Positions 15,001-33,307 of a stretch of DNA of 64,000 bases are shown piece after piece (within the stretch, counting starts at the first letter, position 1; each line of letters starts with the position of its first letter). Origin of the DNA: Gavia stellata (taxonomy: Eukaryota > Chordata > Aves > Gaviiformes > Gaviidae). Below the pieces are notes generated by a model. The model was not told where the DNA came from. It made no database searches and saw only the letters and a list, made by a program, of their open reading frames with translations. A program made the position numbers and the translations under genes. The stretch is from contig NC_082619.1 in the NCBI RefSeq assembly GCF_030936135.1, forward strand, positions 5,025,208-5,089,207, given 5' to 3'.

Positions 15001-18000
15001 AAGATAATTCTTTGAGCACTGCGTTAATACTAAGTTTCTTCCCCTGCTTTTAAATATAAGTGCAAAATGGAGAAATGGCAGAGAGCTGCCACATATTGAA
15101 ACGCATTACAGGATTTCAGGGTGCAGCAGAGAAACCAGGAATAGAAACAGCATCTGAGGCAGACACAGGTGTGTGCTCAGCTAATCCCAGCTCATGTACT
15201 GTGTGGGGAGGGAGGTGCCAATACACCCTTTCATGGGCTGGACGTTTTGGAAGGCAAAGGCACTGCACTCACAAGAGCGAGATAAGGACAGGGATTTCGG
15301 GTTTTGTGTGAGTTGGGGGGCGGGTTTAATAGGTATATTAATTCCAGGAAGATTGCAACATTATCATACATGCTAGATGCAGATATGAATTAACCAACTT
15401 ACCACATTCAAAGCTCAAGGCCCAAACCAGAACAAAGACTAGGAGCTCCACCTCACATTAGATCCCACTCCAACCAAAAAGAAAGCCCTGCAAATCCTGC
15501 TTTCCCACATTTTCGTCTTTAACCTCTAAAATATACTTCCTCAGATGTAAGTTGCACACAATACCAGAATATGACGAAACAGCACTGCAAAAATACACCC
15601 ACAGGCCTGGCAGGGAAATATTATCTGTTCTGACAAGTCTGTGAAACATCACAAGCTCTTTCATCACTGAGATATGGAAAAGCAAGCACCGAGTCAGCAC
15701 GCTGTTCAGACACAACAGTTTCTATGCCCCATTCGTTTAGGGCCCTGAAAGCCATTTGCTTATATGCTTGCCACTGGTGGGATGTAGGGAGGGAAACTAT
15801 GTAGATATAACAGACAATTTTGACATTATCAGTTCAGATTGGCAATTAACTCTTTAACTTGTTCATATGTACACTTCATATTTAACCTTCTAAGCAATGT
15901 TAAATCTCTCCACGAGATGGAGTTAGCACAGGAGCAGGCACCACTCTAAACAGATTAGGACTCCTGCCACGCGATTTATTTGGTTGAAGAGCCTCTGTAT
16001 ACCTTGAGCAATAGAACAACCTGAGCCAGAGCTAACCTCAGGGTGCTCAGGGCGAAGCTGGGGTACCCAAAGAGTTTCAGAAGGATCGGATAATGCTGTA
16101 GCAGAAGAGCACGGAACATACAATTTATAGCACATACACACCGCTGATGGGTAGCCTCTCTCACGTGCAGCAACGCTTGTAAGCACTCAGTGAGAAGAAA
16201 TTAAAACAACGAACCTTGTAAGACATATTCCAGATCTTATTAACTGTCTGCCTTGCAGTTGTACTGGGGGCAAATGAACAGGTCAGACTCATGTTAGATC
16301 CACCAGGATAACCTGGCCTCCTGAGGCACTGGCCAACTCTTCATCATTCAGTTCAGAGGCAGGAGCCAGGGCACAGTCTAGTCTCCATTTGACAAGGGTA
16401 AAGGAGATATTAGGCAAATTAACCTGCCTGATGCTGAGCTCCAGATTACACAGGTTTAGGAGTGTGCTGGTGGCTTGTTCACATAAACCTTCCTCCCAGG
16501 AAAGTCAACAGGGACAAAGAGAAACCATTCTCTAATGTCATCTAAGAGAAGCAAAACAGGACCAGCAGGAGACAGCTTCTTCAAGGCCAGGTATGTATTA
16601 CGGATACTCCCCCATTTCCCTATCACCCTCTTCTCTGGAAGACATAAGAACAGAGGCTTATCGGTATTGAGAGGGTCATTATGCCATCTCTTCCACTCCA
16701 GGAAGAAACATCAAGGGAGATGCAGTTGGATTATGCACTGATGCTTTCAAGGGTTTCTGAAGCCATGCTGAAAAGTTATTCAGAAGAAAGAAAATACTAT
16801 AAGGAAGGTGGTTTATGAGAGAGATTCACCACAGAAACAAGTAAATATGCCAACATTACCATTTTAACATAGGTCATGTAGTTTGGGTCTTTGGCGTAGG
16901 AACCATATTCATTCTCGACTTGCACTGCAATGATGGGACCTCCTTTCTTGTACTGTTGGGAAGAAAAGGGAGAAGTTGTTCACCATGATTTCTAATCAGA
17001 GGGACCGAAATCACAGTGGCACTGGCTTGCAGGAAAGATGCGTAAGTCTCAGGCAGACTCAGCTCCACCCTCTCATCCTCCCAAAGTCTATGCATAATCA
17101 AATGGCTAGATCTGGAGAGCTGACACAGACAACTACAGTCCATACTGGTTCCTAAAGCAAAGCTGGTAGATTTGTCATTGCTTCAACTTGCTGCCATTAC
17201 ACACAGCTCACACTCATCTGTGCAGACAGTCAGACAGTCCCCACTTGTGGACAGAGAGGGCAATGGATTGTACTTGCCTGAAGAGGGACAACAATAGGCA
17301 TTAGATGATCAAAATAGGCATCCACAGCTTCTGTGAAGCCCTTGTACGTTGTCCTCAGTTGCATCTCTGGGTCTTGCAGTAGCCAACTATGAGAAAAGCA
17401 GCAAACAGCATCTGTTAGTCTCCTGTCCAGTCAAGGCTGCCAGAGGTACCACCACCCACCAACATCAAGTCACATCCGGGCAGGAATCATTGATCTTTCT
17501 GTGTCACTTGGATAAGCCTGCAGTGCAGGTCTGGACAACATCGTGAGTCAGTGAATGACACCGTGTGAGGCAATCTACCGCTGACACTTTTAAATGAGTC
17601 CAGACCGCAATTGCCAAGGTGGTCCTCTTCTTTTTGTTCTGTATTTAGGGCCTAAACACATTTCATTAACTTTCCCAATAAGATTTCAAGTGCTAAACTT
17701 ACCACTCTAAAGGTTACTCTGGAATTCCCTGCATCTCCAAGGGCACTCCACAACCAAGTGCTCCCTCATAAAAGTCCAACCATGGCTCAAAACAAAGCTT
17801 CCAGTAATTGTTCCCATGGTTTCTACTGCTAATTTACAAGACTTAGGTCGCTGCTTTGGGGTTAAGACAGAAAAGGGCAATTTGTTTAAGAGCAGAACAA
17901 CGTACTGCTATAACAATTTAAGCAGAGTGAGCTAGCGCCTTCCTTGTCTCCGCAAAAGGAGGCACTAATAGTGCTTCCAGAGGTCTGAAAGACTCAACTC

Positions 18001-21000
18001 CTGTATGCTATATGCAGCCTGGTGGGCTTACAGTATCCTCGCCTCTTTACCTGTAAAGGAGAATAGTACTGTTGCTCTTTATCAGAATCTTTTATCTGTC
18101 TGATAAAAAAGTACATGGGTGATATGGCAACAACTGACAATATAGGCACTTCTCATAATCTAATGTGGATCTAGCTACTGCCTCTGCTCACAAGTAGCCA
18201 TGCTCTCGTGAGTAAGTCCCTGACACACCTCTGCAGTTCTGCACGTGAACTCTCTGAAGCCAAAGGCAGGGCATTCCGAAAACTGAAAAGATTAAAAGAA
18301 ATAATCTCCAAATGTTGTCAAGTGTCTCCACTGGGGTTTATCCTCTGTGAAGGTAAAGAAAACAAGTGATATGTAACCCGGCACTGGTTCCACTGGGATC
18401 TAGTAACCAGGCAAGTCTCAATGCTGACGTATCCAACTCAGCTCTCAAAGCCTCTTACCAACAAGCTGTGTGCTTTAGGAGAAAAATGCAGTAGGAGGTC
18501 AGAAAAGTTATGGGTCTTTATTACTGCCAGCCATATAGTACATATGTTCAATCAGGGCTTTTAAAATGGACCTGAGACAAAGCAACTTCTTACATCAAGC
18601 TACAAATACTAATATTCATTACACAGACAGTCAAGTTGCAACAGCAATAGAAGATGAGTTTCCCCAATTCTGTTTTCTTCCTGTAACCATTATGCCATAA
18701 CACAGTTGTTATTTTAAAGAATAACTGCTCAAAAAAATATTCTCGTTCCAGGCTTACTATCTGTACTGCTCAGGAGAGCTCAATAACATAATGGGTCTTC
18801 ACCTGCTTTGGGGACACAGGAAATAAATATTCCCATCTAACAGCCAGCCATTCTAAATCTCTGAAGGAGGCTCAACTGTATGATCAGAGGTTTGGGGTTC
18901 TTCTTTCACAGTCCCAAATGCTTGCTTCAACTGAACTATTTACACACTTACCTGGGCAGACCACCAAGGTCCCATTCAGAGCAGATATAAGGTCCAGGAC
19001 GCAGAATCACCCACAATCCATTTTTAGCTGCCAGTGAAAGGAAGGCCCTAGAGATGCAGACAGCATCATTACTTGTCTGACCACAGAATCCCTGCTCCAG
19101 GCACTCCTAATACACTAATCACCATGAAATATAGTTACCAGAACCAGAAGAAAATTGCTTGGTGAAGCAACTATACTGGATTGGTACTAAACCTGAAGTT
19201 GCCAGGACTCCAGAAAACAGGGGAAGGAATGAGAGTCTCCATTGCCTGGTCAAGGTACAGGCTTCACCTGAGAAGCTGGAAATGACATCTTCATCCAGAA
19301 CCAACATGCACACCCTCCCCTCACAACAGGAGTATTTAATAATAGAGTTGTCTGTACCACATACTCTAGATCCAGGTTTCGACTGAAGTCAAACTTCCCT
19401 CTTTCTTGTTCATGAAGGTTCCACGGCACATACCTGAAACGCAAGGTTAGGGCAGTGGAGGTGAAGAGCTGAAAAGGGCACTGCATTTGTGAAGCACAGA
19501 AAAAAACCTATGCACTCCCTTTGTTAGTCAGTAACAGATCCAGAGATTACTGCATGTACACATTACAAGCCTCTGTTTACATGTTATTTGTGCCTTTCTT
19601 TCATTTTTCTGACAAGTCCTTACTTTGTTGCACTCTTTTCCTGTACTCTGCAGTATCTGAGTTTCTCAAGACCATCAAATGTGGTCTCTCTCTGGGTATA
19701 TCTTTCATTCTCCAAATGAGAGCAATTCCTAAATCACAGCCATACTGAATGGCTCTGGCCTGACCCTTCCTCATCGGGTCACCATTAAGAAGGCGTTTTC
19801 CCAGTACGTCTGATAGATATCTGTTCCAGTCAGTATCTGAGGATACTGCAGTCTGTGATGGTTAAAGAAAACCTCAGTCCCCACTACCCTTTTCTGTGTC
19901 TTTTTCTCATAATAACAAGTACAGAAAGACATTGTTACGGCCCACTGGAATTAATGACAAAGTCCCATCAACTACTGTAGAAGAGGTGAGAGGCTGCAAG
20001 GTACATGGGACAAAGCCTAGGGAGTGAGGACACTTACGTCGTGAGGGTGTTCAAGCCACATGCTTTCATCTTAAGCATGCGGTCTTCCCAGTATTCCCTG
20101 GGGACTCGGAAATAGTGCATTGAACCTCCAAATATGCGGAAAGGCATGCCTTCCAGGAGGAACTGGGAGTTTTCTGTCTGCAAGCCTAGGGTCCTCCCCC
20201 ATAACCGCAGAGGGATCAGCTCACTCCAGTTAAACCTAGAAGAGAAAAAGACACATGAGCATCCAGTCTCTAGTAAAGAAATCTGTGCCTCTAAGAGAGG
20301 CTATTCATTTCACCCTACCTGGAAGGATCAGCTCTGACCTTCCTACTTCTTAAGTAAACCATGTTCTTTGTCATATAGAGCATACAGATTTTTCAAAAGG
20401 CTATAAAACAGATGGAAGATCTGCCCAAGATGTGTATTTAATATTCATTTCACCAGTAGCTTCCATCCTGAGTGCCCCAAGCCACTCTGCCATACTCTAC
20501 AACTGAAATGTAGCACCGCTCAGGCACAGATCATGAAACTAACTTGCTGAAAATAAAAGATAGGGAAGTTTTCACTCACAATACTAGAAAACACTTTCAT
20601 AACTTCCGAAATTTAAGATCTCCCTGGTTTGCAGTAGGATGACATACACTGGGTGATTTCCAGATCCTCATTCCAACAGCGGCTGCATTTCAGTATTGCT
20701 ACCCTGAATGTCTTGTTGTTTCTGATACCTTCCAACTCAATGCATGGAAAAAATAAAGACCCCTCACCTGTTCACTGTGAACAGAGAACCTTTTCCTTAA
20801 TTTAAAGAAAACTCCTGGACTACATTCATCACTCAGGAAAGATGAGGTCTGCTGTCATCACGAACTTACCTCTGCCCGCATTACTGCTCGTATTAACTCC
20901 TTAATGTGTCATTTGCCAAAAGAACCGGAGCAAAGGAGACACCAGGTTCCAAAGCACTTACCAGCTTCAACATTCATGCCATCACAGGCTCCATTCGGGT

Positions 21001-24000
21001 CGGTTCCCGCATGCAAGAAACTACTTCCTATTGCCTTACATGGCTCCCCAGTTCATTTTGCCTGAACCAAGAAAACATTTTATCAACTAGTCCAGATCCA
21101 AAGCAGTTACACTGCCTCCGTCAGACCATCCCAGTTCCACAGCTCTGAATACACAGAAGAGTTAGAAAATAGCAGCTTGTTCCTCTGAGACGTTATCACA
21201 GCCATGGGATGAATTCCCATCTCAGGAAAGCAAGAGTGACCCACACATTTGAGAGAAATGTCACATTTGGAGAGGGAAATACCTAAGCCTCCGGCTGTTT
21301 TCTATACTACGTGTAGAGCGGGTATTAGCAGAGGGTGAGGACTTCTGAGAACTCATGGCTTACAGGGGTTGCTAACCGGGAGCCTGCAGCAATTACCTGT
21401 CCTCCAACACAAGATAAGGGGACTACAAAGGAACTAAATCTAAGACTTCCAGGATGCTGCACGGGCTGGCTAACAAGCACAGAGGGTACCTGTATAGCAC
21501 CGCATTCTCACAGGGCTCTGAAACAACCGGCAGCAGGCATGGGTAATACCTGGAAAAGGAAGTCTAGATTAGATATTCACTGCCTTCAGTCAATGAGCTC
21601 TCGTGTGCATTTATTGTCAAACCATTCACAAAAAATAGTGCTGAGCCAGGAGATCATAATGTATCCCATTCAGAAGGTGGTGCAGTAATAGCAGAGCTTT
21701 TATGAAGGTAGCGCAGCTCAAAGCAGGAGAAATAAGCACAAAATACCTAACTGCCATATTTAAAGGGTGACTGCTTGAGTACGAACAAGATCAAAAATGC
21801 TCCTCTACACAAGAAACTAGGTACAGCCAGAGAATGATGGCGTTAGGCTAGGAAACGGCGGCATTGCTCCCAAGGAATTACTAAGAACTCTACCAGCAGG
21901 GGAGGTGGTTCTCAATCCACACACGGGATATCCTATGGCTACCTGCCCCTCCATTCTGCTAGAACTACGTCTCGCACAGATTGCAATTTTTTGCAAATCA
22001 GATCCCAAAACAGCAGCTTATATCTACTTCTATTGCTTGCTGGCAAGCCTGAGGCAGAAGGCTCAAAGGGTTCTGGACACACAAAGCTCCATTTTTTAAA
22101 GATCAAGTTGGAAAAAACCTAAGTTTCCAACCTGTTTCTGAGCTAGTTAAAACCCTAAATTACCCCTGCAGACAACAGTACTGCTAACTGCCACTGGTGC
22201 CAGAATGAAGGCTGCACTCAGGAACTGTACATAGCCAGATAAAAATAAACAAATCATTTAAGCTCATCTTCTTAATCCTGGGCATAACTTAGCTGGCAAG
22301 TTTCCATCAAGTTTCCCACCTTAAAACTCTTCAGTGTGTGGTTTTTCTCACCAAGAAGGACTGGTAGGAAGCTCCCAAGCTCCCAATATTTCAATGTATT
22401 ATCCTGGATATCCTGAAACTCATATTTTTCACTAAGATCTGTCCAAGTGACTTCTGAAAACAACTTCTGTGACTCAGCAGGACTTCATCCTGTTATCCTG
22501 AGCTGGATCTCCACAGCTCAAAGTCCACCTGGGCTCTGTACTTCCTCTTGAGAGCAATGTGTAACTCCCAGTATATTTTTTTCCTCCCTTCTATAATGAC
22601 AGCACAGGTTGCAAAGAATCTTTTTTTATCTTTGCTAAAGGTTACTGACCTACTTTGTAGGTCAGTAGCCATTTCCTCCCTGCTTCAGGGAAGCCTCTTT
22701 TTTTGCAAAAAAGTAGCATTAGATTACCAAGTTCCCCCAGAACAGAAGCTTCAAAATTGGGTTGGACAAGTTAGTCCTTAACGAAATGATCTGTCTTTAT
22801 AAGATGTAAGTTGAAGTGCAAAACACCCCAAGCAGAATAGGAAAGTGGCTGTTAACTGCTAAACCAGACAGCTATGCCAAGGCGTTCATGCCTGTAAAAC
22901 AAAAACTGAGCTGAAGTCCTCTCTGCACGAGATAAGAGATTTAGCTTTGGTATTGGTCTACCACATACCCAGAACAGTTAGAAGAAAAAGCTAATGGAAA
23001 AGAAAAAAGTCAAAACAGGGGAAGAAGCGTGGAGACCATTAGCTTGCTTTGCCATTACTAAACGACGGGCTTTAGAGGACAAGGGACTTTACAGTAAATC
23101 CCTAAGCTCTACTTAGACCTGCCTCAGAGAGCTTTGCTGTTTATTCTGGGCTTCCTCTGGCCAGAGAAAAGTGAAAGCTTTCAGTTGCCTTCACTCACGA
23201 CCCGCCGTCTTGTGGCAACCGAGGCCCTGTGTCGGTCAGACAAGCCCCAGGTGCACATTCAACATGGCTGGGATAATGATCACTGCATTCTGTAGTACAG
23301 TTTATTCTCAGGTGGCCTGGGCGACGGAGAAAAACACCGGGTACCAATGGATACGGTGTTTTACAGATACACTCTTACAGGAGATGGACTTCTATGCTTT
23401 TATCAGGTATCAGTTTGCAATAATCCTCTGCTAAGAATGTATGTGGACAAACCCAAGGCCAGCTACAGAAGAATTTTGCTTCTAATTAAGCAAAGATTTA
23501 TCAAGGCTTTTCTATAGCTTTGAGGATCAAGTAACTTCCTACTACGAACTTAAGAACCCATTATAAAATATCTAAGTTATAAAAAGGATCTGAGTGGTAA
23601 TAAATAACTACATCTTCCCTTGCCTTGAATATTATCTCCAGCACTTTGCTGTCAGGGACTGAAGAGCTTCTGTCACTTGGCACGGAGAAGCTACTGTGCA
23701 GACATACAGCTCTGGCTACAACACGCGACACGCTCGTCCAGGAAAGAGCATCGTCCCCCGAACGAACGCGATCTAAACCACACGGCATTTAAGCTAGAAC
23801 CTTGAGTAACTTCTTGTTACTACAGGTGGGCTATAGAGTTACGGCTACTGGCCTGGAGGGTACAAACGGGACCAGAAGAAAGTGCACGCTGTTCTGGAAG
23901 GAGAGGTGGACACCGCCCCACGCTGCAGCCCAGGTCTCCGGGTACCACACCGCTCCGTCTGCGCCGCGGAACGGAAAGAACCAGACCCGGAGCAGGCGGG

Positions 24001-24816
24001 AGCGAGAGGGAAACAACGCTCTGGTGTGGGCGCATCGGAGACACCCGTGGCGGCTTCAGAGATGGGTTAGATCTGACGGAGCAATTGATTTGCAAACGTG
24101 CATCATCCATCAGAGCTGCGATGATGTAAAGCCGCACGAGAGCCAAGGTTGGCAGGGAGAGCATTAGCCTAACGTGGAATCTGATTTATAGCGCTGGCAA
24201 TTGGTCTTTCCTTACCCGTTACTTTTTATGATAGACAAGAAGCTGTGTATATTACATGTAACGTTTATTTAAAGCTTTTAAATCATTTCTGCGTGGAGGT
24301 CGCACTACTCTCGCCACTCCTCCCCGCACTCCCGTCCCGCTGGAGGACCGCTCTCCGCCAGCGACTGATGGGGCGCGGAGCGCTTTCTCTCCCTGTGCGT
24401 TCCGACAAGAAAAGACGTGATTATCCCGGGTGCCCGTAAATTAATTTTCCAGGCAGCGACAGGGAAGCACAAAGTGAATCGCCGCGTTCCCCGCAAACGC
24501 AGCCGCCGGTTTCCGTTCCAGCGCAGACGCTCTCAGCAGCGAACACCAACCACGGCGGCAGGCCTGCGCTCAGGAGCGCAGCGGGGCAGCGGCAGGCGGG
24601 CAAGCCCGCTGCCCGCCCCGCCCCGCCCCGCCGCCGCGGGGAGCCCGCACGCCGCCCCGCTGTCCCCCCCACCCCCGCCGTCACCGGGACGCGACCCCCG
24701 CCACCCGCGCGGCGGGGGCGTGCCGGCTCTCACCTCCGCAGCAGCAGCCACAGCACGAAGACGAGGAGCGCGACGCCCCCGAGGCGGCGCTGCCGCCGCC
24801 CGCCGCACGGCCACAT
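1..24816 (-). CDS. GLB1L2: GLB1L2-type beta-galactosidase-1-like protein (GH35), 3' end outside window
   Basis: Coding exons in transcript order: 24734-24816, 20038-20235, 19365-19433, 18952-19047, 17278-17386, 16860-16952, 13862-13943, 11146-11210, 8841-8925, 7643-7780, 6951-7031, 6324-6430, 5773-5919, 5264-5335, 4239-4317, 2938-3025, 987-1101 and 1-62 (partial). All phases agree and give about 589 codons; human GLB1L2 has 636, so roughly 45 are missing. The N terminus is Arg-rich followed by a hydrophobic signal or anchor segment (about residues 14-26). The GH35 barrel starts near [10 protein letters not shown] (64-73). The expected acid/base Glu is E200 in VENEYG and the nucleophile is E274 in MEYWTGWFD, so both catalytic residues are kept. 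[15 protein letters not shown] lies in exon 10. The beta domains end with [18 protein letters not shown] in the last exon seen. GH35 enzymes cleave terminal beta-galactosides; the physiological substrate of this paralogue is not established. KSDVTSYDYDAVL and [11 protein letters not shown] resemble GLB1L2 rather than GLB1L3. Introns 5 and 17 use GC donors. Confidence 0.93.
985..986 (-). other. GLB1L2: Non-canonical GC splice donor, GLB1L2 intron 17
   Basis: Exon 17 ends ...CTACAG and the intron starts GCAAGT. Apart from the C at +2 this is a perfect donor, as typical of GC-AG introns. The phase fits exon 18 ([11 protein letters not shown]). Confidence 0.85.
4323..4340 (-). repeat. GLB1L2: 18-nt T tract in acceptor of GLB1L2 exon 15
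   Basis: Eighteen A on the plus strand form an uninterrupted T tract on the gene strand, followed by AACAG and exon 15. It is the entire polypyrimidine tract of this acceptor. Confidence 0.85.
5498..5520 (+). repeat. G-quadruplex-like tract in GLB1L2 intron 13
   Basis: Three G runs of four, seven and seven and a final GG, separated by single T. It is C-rich on the gene strand. Structure-forming potential is inferred. Confidence 0.6.
6030..6083 (+). mobile_element. CR1 LINE 3'-end remnant
   Basis: CCTCCAGAGGTCTGTTCCAA and the following CCTAAATT...GACTCTATGA resemble the end of sauropsid CR1 elements (AGAGGTCCCTTCCAACC, then ATTCTATG repeats). It lies in a GLB1L2 intron, is heavily truncated and cannot move. 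Confidence 0.6.
11505..11567 (+). mobile_element. Old SINE tail with ATT repeats
   Basis: GTAAAGCACTTGGAGATCCT, then AAAAGGCACCACATAAAAGC and ATTATTA, resembles the 3' tail shared by several ancient amniote SINEs (TAAAGCGCTTTGGGATCC...ATATAAATGC). Family assignment needs a repeat-library search. Confidence 0.4.
17276..17277 (-). other. GLB1L2: Non-canonical GC splice donor, GLB1L2 intron 5
   Basis: Exon 5 ends ...CTTCAG and the intron starts GCAAGT. The join to exon 6 ([17 protein letters not shown]) is in phase and reproduces the conserved family sequence, so the donor is not optional. Confidence 0.88.
20236..24733 (-). other. GLB1L2: GLB1L2 intron 1 (4.5 kb)
   Basis: The largest intron in the window, between the signal-anchor exon and the exon opening with [10 protein letters not shown]. 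Nothing beyond ordinary sequence was found except the CpG-rich right end. The join is in phase (AG plus G). Confidence 0.6.
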
Positions 24817-24947
24817 GGCGGCCTCCCGCCGCCGCGGCCGCGGCCCCGACCCCGGCCCCGGCCCGCCGGCACCGCCGCCGCCGCGCGCGCGCGCCTCCCC
24901 CCCCCGCGCCCGCCGCCTTGGGCCACTCCGCCCGCCGCTCGCCCGCC

Positions 24948-24952
24948 ATTGG
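24948..24952 (-). promoter_or_regulatory. GLB1L2: CCAAT box (NF-Y-type), proximal, GLB1L2
   Basis: ATTGG on the plus strand is CCAAT read in the direction of GLB1L2. It lies about 130 bp upstream of the start codon in the context GCCATTGGCC. Occupancy is inferred. Confidence 0.5.
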
Positions 24953-24997
24953 CCGCTCGCCGCCGCGCCCCGCCCCCTCCCCCCGACGGCGCCTCCG

Positions 24998-25002
24998 ATT
25001 GG
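24998..25002 (-). promoter_or_regulatory. GLB1L2: CCAAT box (NF-Y-type), distal, GLB1L2
   Basis: Second ATTGG, in GATTGGCC, 50 bp further upstream than the first and in the same orientation. Paired CCAAT boxes are common in TATA-less CpG-island promoters. Confidence 0.5.
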
Positions 25003-25059
25003 CCACCGCCCGCCCGCCCGCAGGGTGGGGCCAGGGCTCGGGGCGCTGCGGACTGGCGG

Positions 25060-26674
25060 TACTCGCGCCCGTCATGAGGCGGCGGGGCGGGGCGGGCCTG
25101 CCTGCAGCAGGTACGGGTGTGGCGCCGACCCCGCGGACAACCCCCGGCGCCGGAGCGGCCCCCGGCCCGCCCGGGGCAGCGCGGACATCCCTTCTCCGCC
25201 GCCGAGCGGCCGTTACCGCCGTCTCGCTGAGGTAACGGCCTGGCGCGCGGCAGCAGTCACCGCCGCGGGCCTGTCCCCTCAGGCCGCCTCCCGCCCTGCC
25301 CCTGTCCCTGCCCTCCGCCGCGGGCACCCCGGGGAGGGGGGAGGCGGCTCCGAGCTCCCTGGGCCGGGCCACCGCCACGGGGGCGGCTCTTCGGCTCGGG
25401 GGAGGGTCTCCCCGGCCCCGCCGCGGGCAGGCGGCTGTTTCTGGCTGAGGCGCGAGTGCTTACGCTTTAAACTGCCCTCACCGGCCTGCGAGAGAAATTC
25501 CCTTGGCACAGCGTGCAGCGAACTGAGGGAGGAGACGTAAGGGCCTGCTAGCAATAGCCTCCTGCCGTGTGGCAAAGTCCGAGTCGATAAACACTCATGT
25601 CTGCCACTAATGCTCTGTCATCTCCCTTCCCTGCCATGTACAAGGCATGTGCTGAGAGAAAAGAGGAGCTAGTTCATTTGGAGAGGTTAACAGAGACACT
25701 GTAACTAAAAAAAACCCTCAGAAGCTGAACTTTTTTGCAGCCCCCTATTTCAAAAAGCTCCTGTTACCTCCAGTTAAATACCTGAAATACCACAGAAGAA
25801 AATTACCACAGTTTTTGACTCAGTAAAATTGCCATCGTTGCTTTATTGATTCCAAATCTGAGGGGAAAAAATAGTTTAATTTACCAACGTTTTTACCACC
25901 ACCACCCCCCCATTGTACACAGCAGGGAGGCAACAGAGATTTGAGGCAACAGAGTTAAATGTTTCTGTGCAGGACCTTAGTTCTTGGTTTGTACCTCTGT
26001 ACTGCAAAGGCTTATTTGCAATTAAGCACCGGTATGTGGTGGGAATGGGGAGAACAACAAGCACTTGGTACAGTGCTGGGAAAAGAGAGAGGAGTGCTTC
26101 TAGATAAATGAGAGGCACCCTGCTCCTCAGTTAAAAAGCCATCGCATTCTGCTAGTGGTTAGAGCTGCAGTACTTGTGGCAAACTTGTTCCCAGTGGTGC
26201 AGTCCGCACCCAGGCGGACAGGTTTTTAAGCAGAGCAACTATTTCCCCCAAAGATTTCACTGATAGAGGAAGAGTCCTACGGGATTAGGCTGCACCTCTG
26301 CCTGAAGTTCCCGTTTCAGTCCTGACTCAGCAGAGATGACCAACAGGTCGAGCATTTCTCTTCCCGAGAAGGATGGGTGCCAAGCAGCCCACGATCAAGA
26401 TCTGGAGACAGAGGCTCATATTCACGACTGTGATTTGTATCTTCAGGCTGCACAATACTAGCCTAGTAACAGCAGCTCTGCCAGGCACAGAGTGCAGCTG
26501 TGGCAGCATGTGGGTGGCGTCCAGCTGTGATCCCGGTCAATAAAAAGCAGAAAGACTGTTTCCACTGGGGTATCCCCCTCTCCACTCCCAAGGAGAGAGT
26601 TGGTGAACAGGGGAGGGAAACAGACCAAGCTGTAACAGACGAAGTAATTTAAGGCTGGAGGTTAGTTCCTAGCT
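25060..26674. other. Interval between GLB1L2 promoter and ACAD8 coding end
   Basis: The left part is the flank of the GLB1L2 CpG island. From about 25600 to 25840 the sequence is AT-richer and I see no feature. From 25848 to 26674 it is best read as the 3' UTR of ACAD8. ORFs here are short and show no family resemblance. Confidence 0.6.
25842..25847 (-). terminator. ACAD8: Poly(A) signal AATAAA, probable ACAD8 3' end
   Basis: TTTATT on the plus strand is AATAAA on the ACAD8 strand, about 830 nt downstream of the stop codon. I saw no other AATAAA between stop and here, so this is the likely main site. Confidence 0.6.

Positions 26675-33307
<6,633 letters not shown>

Larger units (their letters stand above)
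24300..25550 (-). promoter_or_regulatory. GLB1L2: CpG-island promoter of GLB1L2
   Basis: A very GC- and CpG-rich stretch surrounds GLB1L2 exon 1. It has clustered GC boxes (repeated CCGCCC near 24608-24632, Sp/KLF-type) inside the gene, and two CCAAT boxes upstream of the start codon. The start context on the minus strand is GCCGCCATGT. No TATA box was seen. The boundaries are by eye. Confidence 0.75.

Noticed and set aside
24417-25540. Overlapping 240-280-codon ORFs on both strands near GLB1L2 exon 1
   Set aside because: GC-rich island with few stops; Arg/Pro/Ala/Gly-rich translations and no family match. Only 24734-24816 is supported.
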